Shown here: piece by piece, positions 1 to 6,895 of the stretch
Layout: every line of letters begins with the position of its first letter
Position numbering within the stretch: the stretch's first letter is position 1
Assembly (NCBI GenBank): GCA_964558825.1
Contig: CAZLGB010000186.1
Span: forward strand, 1-6,948
Direction: 5' to 3'
From: Phosphoribacter sp964558825
GTDB lineage: Bacteria > Actinomycetota > Actinomycetes > Actinomycetales > Dermatophilaceae
Length of the DNA stretch: 6,948 nt
The notes under the pieces: generated by a model
The model's database searches: none
Seen by the model: the letters and a program-made list of their open reading frames with translations, nothing else
Told to the model about the DNA's origin: nothing
Translations under genes and position numbers: made by a program

Positions 1-3000
1 CGAGATCGACGTGCTCGCCGACGACGCGGGCACCGTGTGGACCCTCGGACTGCGCGACGCGAGCGTGCGCCGCGGCGGGACCCCGGTGCTGGCCGAGATG
101 CCGGCGCCGCAGGTGGCGGACTCGACCGCCACGGCGATGACCCACGCCGCTCGCCGGCTGGTCCGCACGGCCGGCTATCGCGGGGCCGGAGTCGTGCAGC
201 TGGCGCTCGGCAGCGACGGCGAGTCCTTCTGGCTCATCGGTGTCGACACGCTGGCCCGCACCGAGCATGCCCTCGTCGAGGAGGTCACCGGGGCGAGCTT
301 CATCGGGCTGCGGCTGCGCTTGGCCGCCGGCGAGGCACTGCCCCCGGAGCCGCCCACCCCCAACGGTCACGCCATCGAGGTCCGGGTGCTCGCCCACGAC
401 CCCGGCCGGGAGTATGCCGCGTCCGGCGGCGCACTGGAGATGCTCTCCTTGCCGGTCGGCACCGGGGTGCGAGTCGACTCGAGCATCCGTGAGGGCGACA
501 TCGTCGACGGTCGGGTCGAGCCGCTCATCGCGACGATCACCGCCTGGGGCCGCGATCGGGCCGAGGCGCTGGACCGGGTGCAGGGCGCACTCGAGCGCAC
601 CACTGTCGTGCTCGAGCTCGGCATGAGCAACCGCACCGCCGACCTCGCGGTCGTCGACAAGGTCACCTCACACGACGGGCCGGTCGACGCGGGATGGTAT
701 GACCGCAGCCTGGCGGCCGGCGAATTCGCCTCCGCAGCAGATCCGTTGGCCGTCGTCGTCGCGGCCGTCGAGGCCTACGAGTCGGACAGCATGATGGTCA
801 ACGCGGCCTTCTTCGCCAGCGCCGCCCGCGGCCGTCCAGAGCACCCCGAGCGCGTGGGCTCGCTCGTCCAGCTGAGCTATCGCGGCCACGACTACCGGCT
901 GCGGGTGGACCGCACCGGCCCGCGCTCCTATCGCGTCCGCGGGACGGCCACCGTCGACCTGCTCGTCGATCGCATCGGCGACTTCGAACGCCGCGTCATC
1001 ATCGGCGGCGTCAAGCACCGGGTCGTCGCCAGCGAGCAGGGCGCCGACTTCCGCCTCGACATCGACGGCGTCGGGCACACCGTCAGCCGCGAGGACGGGG
1101 TCGTCGTGCGCACCGGTTGGCCGGCCCTCGTCTCCGGGCTGCTCGTCGAACCCGGTCAGCAGGTCACCGCCGGGCAGCCGGTCGCCGTGCTCGAGTCGAT
1201 GAAGATGGTGACGACGGTGACGGCGCCCTTCGACGGCACCGTGACCTCGCTGGCCGTCTCCAACAACACCCAGATCGAGCGCGGCGCGCCGCTCATGCGG
1301 ATCAAGGCAGCCGCGCACTCCGAGGTCACCCTCGGCCCGGGCGACGGGGTCGGCTCCGAGCCCGAGCAGGCCGTCGACTTCTCCTCGCTGGCCACCGCTG
1401 ACGGCAACCCCGCGGGCAAGGACGCGACGTGGGTCCACGCTCACCTGGGCGACTACCTGCTCGGCTATGACCTCGACCCCGAGTCCTTCAAGGGTCTGCT
1501 CAAGCGCCAGGGCGCCCTCGCCGGCGAGCTGCCGGCCGACGACCCGGCCCTGCTGGCCGCCGAAAACGATCTGCTCGACCTCTTCGCCGATCTCGGCGCC
1601 CTCTATCGCCCGCGCACCGAGGCCGAGGCCGCCGGAGAGGGCACCGACGACGGCGGCACTGGCGACAACACCCAGGAATACTTCCTCGCCTACCTGCAGT
1701 GGCTCGACCCCGACCAGGCCGGTCTGCCCGAGCGCTATCGCCGGCGCCTCGCCGCGGCGATGGGCCGTTATGGCGTCGGCAGCCTCTCGCGCAGCAAGGC
1801 CCTCGAAGCGGCCACGGTGTGGCTCTTCCGCGCCTTCGCCCGCATCCCCGAGGTCGCGCCGGCCATCGTCGCCATCCTCAACCGCCGCCTCGGCCACGAC
1901 GACGAGCTCGCCTCGCTCGCCACCGCCGACACTCGTGCGCGGCTCGACCGGCTCGTCGCCGCGACCGAAGGCCGCCAGCAGCGGGTCGCCGACCTGGCCC
2001 GCGACCTCATCTTCCACTTCTTCGAAGAGCCGGAGATGCTCGCCGCCACGGCCGGCAAGCAGGAAGAGGTCCGCGGCCACCTGGCGGCCTTGGCCACCGA
2101 CTCGACCCGAGACGACCGCGCCGACCGGATCGACGCCCTCGTCTCGGCGCCGCATCCGGTGCGTCGCGACCTGCTCGACGCCTGGCAGGGTGCCGACGCC
2201 ACGAGCGACCCGACGGCGACCCGCGACGCGGTCCTCGAGGTCTACATGCGCCGCTTCTATCGCATCCGCGACCTGCACGACCTCGGGTGCGCGACCGCGG
2301 GTGACTATCGCTTCGGCCACGCCGACTACACCCACGAGGGTATGCCGGTCCACCTCGTCGTCTCGTATCTCCCCCTCGCCGACGTGCCGATCTTCGTCCA
2401 GGAAATCCAGACCCACCTCGAGGCGGTCCCGGCCGAGCGCCAGATCGTCCTCGACCTGGTCGTGTGGCGTGACGGCGTGCGCCCCGAGATCGACGCCACC
2501 GCAGCCGAGCTCGCCGAGATCATCGGTCGATGCGGAGCCTGCCGGCCGCTGCACCGGCTCGACTTCACGGTCACCAGCCGTGGCGACGACGCCCACGGCC
2601 AGAGCACCCAGCATCTGACCTTCCGCCCGGCCCCCGAGGGCTCGGACGCCCGGATGGTCGAGGACCCGCTCTATCGCAACCTGCACCCGATGCTCGCCAA
2701 GCGCCTTGACCTGTGGCGCTTGTCCAACTTCGCGCTCGAGCGGTTGCCGTCCACCGAGGACGTCTACCTCTTCCACGGCGTGGCCCACGACAACCCCAAG
2801 GACCGTCGACTCTTCGCCGTCGCCGAGGTCCGCGACCTGGTGACCCTGCGCGACGAGCAGACCGGCGTGGTCAGCTATCCCCGTCTCGGGCGCGTGGGCC
2901 TGCAGGCCCTGGCGGCGATGCGCTCGGCCCTCGCGGCATACCCTCCGCGGGAGCGACCGAGCGCCAACCGGCTCGTGCTCAATGTCCGGCCTACCTGGGA

Positions 3001-4948
3001 CATCCCGACCGAACAGTGGCCGGCGCTCGCCGCCAACTATCTGCCGCTCGCCAAGGGGGCCGGCCTGGAGAAGGTCGTCCTGCACCTGCGCATGCCCTCC
3101 GACGAGCCGGGGCAGCACGTCGAGAAGGTCATGACCATCGACGGCATCGGCCGCACCGGCACGACGATCCGCCTCGGCGACCCGGGCGACCACCCGATCC
3201 GGCCGCTGACCCGCTATGCCCAGAAGGTCCTCACGGCCGAGCGCTTCGGCGCGCCCTATCCCTACGAGATCGTCCGGATGCTCACGCCGGCCGAGGGCGA
3301 GCCCTCGCCCTTCCCGCGCGGGTCCTTCCAGGAGCTCGAGCTCAGCGCCGACGGCGAGTCGCTCGAGCCGGTCGACCGGCCACCGGCCGGCAACTCGGCC
3401 CACCTGGTCGTCGGGCTGCTGACGACCTACACCGATCTCGTGCCCGAGGGCATGACCCGCGTCGCGCTGCTGTCCGACCCGACCCAGGGCCTGGGCAATC
3501 TCGCCGAGCCGGAGTGCCGCCGCATCAACGCCGCGCTCAAGCTGGCGGCCGAGCGGCGCCTGCCGGTCGAGTGGTATGCCGTGTCGTCGGGTGCGCTCAT
3601 CGCCATGGACTCGGGCACCGAGAACATGGACTTCATCGCTCTCACGCTGCGCCGGATCATCGAGCACACCCAGGCCGGCCACGAGATCAACATCGTCGTC
3701 ACCGGCATCAACGTCGGCGGCCAGCCCTATTGGAACGCCGAGTCGACGATGCTCATGCACACCAAGGGCATCCTCATCATGACTCCGGCCTCGACCATGG
3801 TGCTGACCGGCAAGCAGGCCCTCGACTTCTCCGGTGCGGTGTCGGCCGATGACAACTTCGGCATCGGCGGCTACGACCGGGTCATGGGGCTCAACGGCCA
3901 GGGGCAGTATTGGGCACCGAGCTTCCAGGACGCCTGCCGGCTGCTCCTGCAGCACTACAACTACACGTATGTCGTGCCGGGCGAGCGCTTCCCGCGCCGT
4001 CACCCCACGGTCGACCCGCTCGACCGCGACGTGCGCCAGTCGCCGCACGAGCAGGTGCCCGGGACGCGCTTCACGACGGTGGGTGAGGTCTTCGACTTCG
4101 AGACCAACCCCGACCGCAAACAGCCCTTCGACATGCGCTCGGTCATGCGGGCCCTGTCCGACACCGACTGCGAGCCGATCGAGCGCTGGCAGCACTGGCA
4201 GGACGCCGAAAACTCCATCGTCTGGGACTGCTCGGTCGGCGGCATACCCGTGTGCATGCTCGGGTTGTCGTCACGGTCGTTGCCGCGCAAGGGTTTTGTG
4301 CCTGCCGACGGCCCGCCGGCGTGGACCTCGGGCACGCTCTTCCCGCAGGCCTCGCGCAAGACGGCGCGGGCGATCAACGCGACGAGCGGCAACCGCCCGC
4401 TCGTCGTCATGGCCAACCTCTCCGGTTTCGACGGCTCACCCGAGTCGATGCGCAAGTGGCAGCTCGAATACGGTGCCGAGATCGGCCGGGCCATCACCAA
4501 CTTCCAGGGCCCGATCGTCTTCGTCGTCGTCTCGCGCTATCACGGTGGCGCCTTCGTCGTCTTCTCCAAGGCGCTCACCGAGAGCATGGAGATCGCGGCG
4601 ATCCAGGGCTCTTACGCCTCGGTCATTGGTGGCGCGCCAGCTGCCGCAACGGTTTTCGCGCGCGACGTGAAGATCCGCACGGACAAGGACCCGCGGGTGG
4701 TCGAGGCGCTGGCTGCTGCTGCGGCGGCCAAGGGTGCCGAGGCGGGCCGGCTGCGCGCGGCGGCCGCCACAGTCGCTGCCACGGTCCGCTCGGAGAAGCT
4801 CGGTGAGGTGGCCGACGAGTTCGACTCGATCCACACCATCGAGCGGGCGCTGCGGATGGGCTCGGTCGACCGGATCATCACGCCCGAGCAACTGCGTCCC
4901 TGGGTCATCGATGCGCTCGAGCGCGGAATGGCCAAGTTCACCGGCTGA
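1..4948 (+). CDS. Single-chain eukaryotic-type acyl-CoA carboxylase (5'-truncated), with degenerate biotin carboxylase domain
   Basis: Partial: the frame is open from the window edge (first whole codon at 2) to TGA 4946-4948, giving about 1,648 visible residues. Residue 1 below is the GTG codon at 11, which is internal and not a start. Order: C-terminal half of a biotin carboxylase (about 1-217, GYRGAG and EHALVEEVTG recognisable); BT-like beta region (about 258-365); biotinyl domain (about 366-433) with ESMKM and biotin lysine K398; acidic Gly-rich stretch (about 537-554); ACC central region (about 470-1115), with eukaryote-like stretches RLDLWRLSNFALERL and NPKDRRLFAVAEVRD; carboxyltransferase N and C halves (about 1128-1560), with VLTGKQAL, VMANLSGFDGS and RYHGGAFVVFS; Ala-rich helical tail. 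The family carboxylates acyl-CoA in the cytosol using biotin and bicarbonate. Oddity: the key biotin carboxylase residues are replaced, so carboxylation of its own biotin is doubtful. Substrate unknown. Family assignment is firm; activity is not. Confidence 0.93.
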   Translation, partial: EIDVLADDAGTVWTLGLRDASVRRGGTPVLAEMPAPQVADSTATAMTHAARRLVRTAGYRGAGVVQLALGSDGESFWLIGVDTLARTEHALVEEVTGASFIGLRLRLAAGEALPPEPPTPNGHAIEVRVLAHDPGREYAASGGALEMLSLPVGTGVRVDSSIREGDIVDGRVEPLIATITAWGRDRAEALDRVQGALERTTVVLELGMSNRTADLAVVDKVTSHDGPVDAGWYDRSLAAGEFASAADPLAVVVAAVEAYESDSMMVNAAFFASAARGRPEHPERVGSLVQLSYRGHDYRLRVDRTGPRSYRVRGTATVDLLVDRIGDFERRVIIGGVKHRVVASEQGADFRLDIDGVGHTVSREDGVVVRTGWPALVSGLLVEPGQQVTAGQPVAVLESMKMVTTVTAPFDGTVTSLAVSNNTQIERGAPLMRIKAAAHSEVTLGPGDGVGSEPEQAVDFSSLATADGNPAGKDATWVHAHLGDYLLGYDLDPESFKGLLKRQGALAGELPADDPALLAAENDLLDLFADLGALYRPRTEAEAAGEGTDDGGTGDNTQEYFLAYLQWLDPDQAGLPERYRRRLAAAMGRYGVGSLSRSKALEAATVWLFRAFARIPEVAPAIVAILNRRLGHDDELASLATADTRARLDRLVAATEGRQQRVADLARDLIFHFFEEPEMLAATAGKQEEVRGHLAALATDSTRDDRADRIDALVSAPHPVRRDLLDAWQGADATSDPTATRDAVLEVYMRRFYRIRDLHDLGCATAGDYRFGHADYTHEGMPVHLVVSYLPLADVPIFVQEIQTHLEAVPAERQIVLDLVVWRDGVRPEIDATAAELAEIIGRCGACRPLHRLDFTVTSRGDDAHGQSTQHLTFRPAPEGSDARMVEDPLYRNLHPMLAKRLDLWRLSNFALERLPSTEDVYLFHGVAHDNPKDRRLFAVAEVRDLVTLRDEQTGVVSYPRLGRVGLQALAAMRSALAAYPPRERPSANRLVLNVRPTWDIPTEQWPALAANYLPLAKGAGLEKVVLHLRMPSDEPGQHVEKVMTIDGIGRTGTTIRLGDPGDHPIRPLTRYAQKVLTAERFGAPYPYEIVRMLTPAEGEPSPFPRGSFQELELSADGESLEPVDRPPAGNSAHLVVGLLTTYTDLVPEGMTRVALLSDPTQGLGNLAEPECRRINAALKLAAERRLPVEWYAVSSGALIAMDSGTENMDFIALTLRRIIEHTQAGHEINIVVTGINVGGQPYWNAESTMLMHTKGILIMTPASTMVLTGKQALDFSGAVSADDNFGIGGYDRVMGLNGQGQYWAPSFQDACRLLLQHYNYTYVVPGERFPRRHPTVDPLDRDVRQSPHEQVPGTRFTTVGEVFDFETNPDRKQPFDMRSVMRALSDTDCEPIERWQHWQDAENSIVWDCSVGGIPVCMLGLSSRSLPRKGFVPADGPPAWTSGTLFPQASRKTARAINATSGNRPLVVMANLSGFDGSPESMRKWQLEYGAEIGRAITNFQGPIVFVVVSRYHGGAFVVFSKALTESMEIAAIQGSYASVIGGAPAAATVFARDVKIRTDKDPRVVEALAAAAAAKGAEAGRLRAAAATVAATVRSEKLGEVADEFDSIHTIERALRMGSVDRIITPEQLRPWVIDALERGMAKFTG
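1106..1309 (+). other. Biotinyl carrier (BCCP) domain with biotinylation site inside the carboxylase
   Basis: Short beta-rich domain of the large carboxylase that carries the covalently bound biotin. The canonical hairpin motif ESMKM is at codons spanning 1193-1207, with the modified lysine AAG at 1202-1204. It is preceded by GLLVEPGQQVTAGQPV and followed by TAPFDGTV, the usual flanking strands of biotinyl/lipoyl domains. The motif is intact, so a host biotin-protein ligase should modify it. This contrasts with the degraded biotin carboxylase domain just upstream. Confidence 0.9.
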
Positions 4949-5882
4949 CCGGCGCGGGTATGCCGGCCGCCCGCCGATCCGCGAGGGTCAATCGGTGGGC
5001 GGCTGCCCTCGCGTGCACGATCACCCAGGTGCGCCAGGGGGCCCACCGCTGCGCGAAGGCGGCATACCCCGCGTCGTCGAGCGGCCGGCTGAGGCCGTAG
5101 AGCTCGTGGACGGCAGCGCGGCTGCGCGGCTCGTCGGCGAGCACATCGGGAAGGCCGCAGGCGCGCGCGACGACCAGAGCACTGTAGAAGGGACCGATGC
5201 CGGGCAGCCGCTGCAGCCCACGCATCGCCTCGTCGGGCGCGAGAGCGCCCAGCCGGGCGGCGTCGAGCTCACCCTCGCGCGCCGCGGCCGCGATGGCGCG
5301 CAGGCGCGGAATGCTCACCTCCGGCAGTCCGGGCAGGCCGGTGACCTGGGCCAGCGCGCTCGGTCCCGGCACAACCGCCAGCGGGCGCCCGGCGACGTCG
5401 AGCGTCTCGCCGGCCATCGCGACGAGCCGCTCGCGCAGCCGCATCGCCTGGGTGCGCGTGCGTCGTGCGCTGAGGATCGCCCAGACGGCCGCCTCGTAGG
5501 GCGAGTTGAATTGTGGCGGCCGCAGCCCCGGGGCCACCGCCTGCAAGGCCCCGACCACCCGATCGCTGCGCCCGAGCTCGACAAATCCCGTCGCGTCGAG
5601 GTCGACCGAGAGGATCCGGGCCACCTGCCGCGCCACCGTCTCGTGATCGGCGCGACTGGTGATCTCGAGGGTCAGCGTCTGGCCGTGCTGGCGCACCGCC
5701 ACGCCGGCAGCGTCCTCGAAGGTCCCGTCGACCCGGAAGGCCAGCCGCATCGTGCCGTCGAAGCCGCGCTCCTGCTGGTGACCGAAGCCGAAGAGCGCAG
5801 ACTCACGCAGGGTGAAGGGGCCGCGCACGGCCAGCTCGCGGGTGCTCGTCGTTGTGGTGGGGTATGCCGGGGTCGTCGTCAT
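4938..5882 (-). CDS. AlkA-like HhH-GPD DNA base-excision glycosylase (DNA-3-methyladenine glycosylase II family)
   Basis: 314 residues, about the length expected for AlkA-type enzymes, which excise alkylated bases from DNA in base-excision repair. An N-terminal AlkA-like beta domain starts near GPFTLRESA (residues 21-29). The helical domain contains SPYEAAVWAIL (127-137). The helix-hairpin-helix LPGIGPF (226-232) binds DNA, and PWRTWV lies near the C terminus (282-287). The catalytic Asp of AlkA falls in an LADEP segment (248-252): E251 aligns with the usual Asp and D250 is next to it, so chemistry or substrate may differ. The first 14 residues are Thr/Pro-rich and probably disordered. ATG at 5880-5882 is chosen because no other in-frame ATG is near; no strong Shine-Dalgarno is seen. 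It overlaps the convergent carboxylase gene by 11 bp. An inverted repeat 20 bp upstream of the start codon suggests its own regulated promoter. Exact base specificity cannot be told. Confidence 0.85.
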   Translation of the reverse strand: MTTTPAYPTTTTSTRELAVRGPFTLRESALFGFGHQQERGFDGTMRLAFRVDGTFEDAAGVAVRQHGQTLTLEITSRADHETVARQVARILSVDLDATGFVELGRSDRVVGALQAVAPGLRPPQFNSPYEAAVWAILSARRTRTQAMRLRERLVAMAGETLDVAGRPLAVVPGPSALAQVTGLPGLPEVSIPRLRAIAAAAREGELDAARLGALAPDEAMRGLQRLPGIGPFYSALVVARACGLPDVLADEPRSRAAVHELYGLSRPLDDAGYAAFAQRWAPWRTWVIVHARAAAHRLTLADRRAAGIPAPVSR

Positions 5883-5902
5883 GCATCCATCGTCACCCGA
5901 CT

Positions 5903-5925
5903 AACCTGACACCCTCGGTCAGGTT
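5903..5925 (-). promoter_or_regulatory. Perfect inverted repeat, probable operator upstream of the glycosylase gene
   Basis: AACCTGAC, a 7-bp spacer, then GTCAGGTT: a perfect 8-bp dyad in the 110-bp gap between the phosphopantetheinyl transferase stop and the glycosylase start. Its near edge is 20 bp before the ATG, where a repressor would cover the core promoter or early transcript. No T-run follows on the minus strand, so an intrinsic terminator is unlikely. Size and symmetry suit a TetR- or MarR-type dimer, but no regulator gene lies in the window and no consensus promoter or SOS (LexA) box is clear. The site is seen; its function is inferred. Confidence 0.5.
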
Positions 5926-5992
5926 TGTCGGGAAAGCTCGCGACCGACGCCTCACAGAGATTCGCTCGATCAGGCCCGGTCGGGCGCAGGAT

Positions 5993-6790
5993 TCAGTCGG
6001 CGAGCGGCTTGGCCAGCCAGGTGTGCATCGGCACCCCTGCGGCCAGGGCATCGCCTCCGGCCAACAGCGCCGGTGGCTCCTGCACGCGAGTGCTCGCGAG
6101 GGTGAGCAGGTAGTGCCCGTCGCGGCGCCACCAGCCGGGGAAGTGCTCACCCGTGACCGACTGCACCTGCAAGGGTGTCCACCCGTCCGGCCGCGCATCG
6201 GCGCCGACGGTCACCTCGACGGTGCGGGTGTCGGCTCGCAGCCCCACGCGCAGCACCTTGAGAGCGGCCTCCTTGGCCGACCAGATGAGATTGCTCGCGA
6301 CCTCCCAGCCCTCGCTGCCTGGCCCGCCCTGCGCACGGACGTAGGCCTGCTCGTATGCCGTGAGGTAGTCGGCGACGAAACCCTCGCTGCGCGCCTCGAC
6401 GGCCTCGAGGTCGACCCCGAGGGTGCCGCCCATCATCGGCCCGAAGGGCGTGTCGACGACGACCCGCCCGAAGTCGTCGGCGGCCCCGACGAGGCACACC
6501 GCCCAGCCGGCCCGATCGGTCAGCGACACCTCCAGGCCCACATCCTCGCCGTCGACGGTGACATAGGGCGCTCCCCCGCGCCGGTTGAGCACCTCGACCC
6601 CGGCCAACGCGGCCGGATCGACCGGGCGCCCCAGCACGGCCGACACGGCTCGCTTGGCGGCCAGCCGGCGCAGCCGATATTCGGTGCGCCGCTTGGTGAA
6701 GCGCATCGTCGCCGCCCGGGCCGCCTCCGCGGCCGACAGCCACGCGTCACCCTCGGGGATGGCCGTCTCACCGACGGCGAGCCACTGCAT
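5993..6790 (-). CDS. Sfp-type 4'-phosphopantetheinyl transferase
   Basis: Transfers the phosphopantetheine arm of CoA to a serine on acyl or peptidyl carrier proteins, making them active in fatty-acid, polyketide or nonribosomal peptide synthesis. From ATG 6788-6790 it has 265 residues, in the Sfp-type range and unlike the short AcpS. The family signatures are intact: GVDLE (residues 125-129, metal-binding D127 and E129) and WSAKEAALK (170-178, with K173, E174 and K178). The basic segment RRLAAKRAV near 41-49 is also typical. The usual SH pair before the catalytic half reads TD (T91-D92), and about 20 extra residues separate it from GVDLE. Start choice: homology appears to begin around MQWLAVGE. 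In-frame ATG 6824-6826 and GTG 6806-6808 are alternatives, and no candidate has a well-spaced Shine-Dalgarno. The frame stays open to 6919, but that lies inside the tRNA gene and terminator and cannot be the start. The carrier-protein partner is unknown. Confidence 0.88.
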   Translation of the reverse strand: MQWLAVGETAIPEGDAWLSAAEAARAATMRFTKRRTEYRLRRLAAKRAVSAVLGRPVDPAALAGVEVLNRRGGAPYVTVDGEDVGLEVSLTDRAGWAVCLVGAADDFGRVVVDTPFGPMMGGTLGVDLEAVEARSEGFVADYLTAYEQAYVRAQGGPGSEGWEVASNLIWSAKEAALKVLRVGLRADTRTVEVTVGADARPDGWTPLQVQSVTGEHFPGWWRRDGHYLLTLASTRVQEPPALLAGGDALAAGVPMHTWLAKPLAD

Positions 6791-6851
6791 CCCGCCATCG
6801 TGCCGCACGAGGCGAGCACCCGGCATACGAACGCGGGCACGAAACGCCAGC

Positions 6852-6890
6852 AAACGAAACGCGGGACGGGCCGATCGGCCACGTCCCGCG
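6852..6890 (-). terminator. Intrinsic terminator of the tRNA-Asn transcript
   Basis: On the minus strand, CGCGGGAC (from 6890) pairs with GTCCCGCG (to 6860), and the palindrome GGCCGATCGGCC between them extends the stem. The hairpin is followed at once by TTTCGTTTG. It begins 5 bp after the tRNA 3' end, exactly where a tRNA terminator belongs. It also separates tRNA transcription from the phosphopantetheinyl transferase gene downstream, which therefore probably has its own promoter in the roughly 60 bp left. Confidence 0.85.
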
Positions 6891-6895
6891 TGCTG

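Noticed and set aside
668..4195. A 3.5-kb open frame on the minus strand, opposite the carboxylase
   Set aside because: It is antisense to a clear multidomain enzyme. Its product is a low-complexity Arg/Gly/Asp/Val-rich string with no recognisable domain. Such shadows are common in very GC-rich genes because stop codons are rare in that frame.
4734..5909. A + strand open frame of 391 codons running into the glycosylase region
   Set aside because: It crosses the end of the carboxylase in another frame and then lies antisense to the glycosylase. The product is Arg/Gly/Ala-rich without motifs.
5883..5940. LexA-type or PafBC-type damage box ahead of the glycosylase
   Set aside because: No GAAC-N4-GTTC palindrome is present. 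TGTCAGG is present, but the rest of the PafBC-type consensus does not follow at the right distance.
5974..5985. GCCCGGTCGGGC palindrome just after the transferase stop
   Set aside because: The stem is very short with almost no loop and no T-run follows. It does not qualify as a terminator.
6825..6853. Possible promoter for the transferase: TTGCTG, 17-bp spacer, TCGTAT on the minus strand
   Set aside because: Spacing is ideal, but each hexamer matches the consensus at only about half its positions and the -10 lacks the TA start. Too weak to list as a feature.
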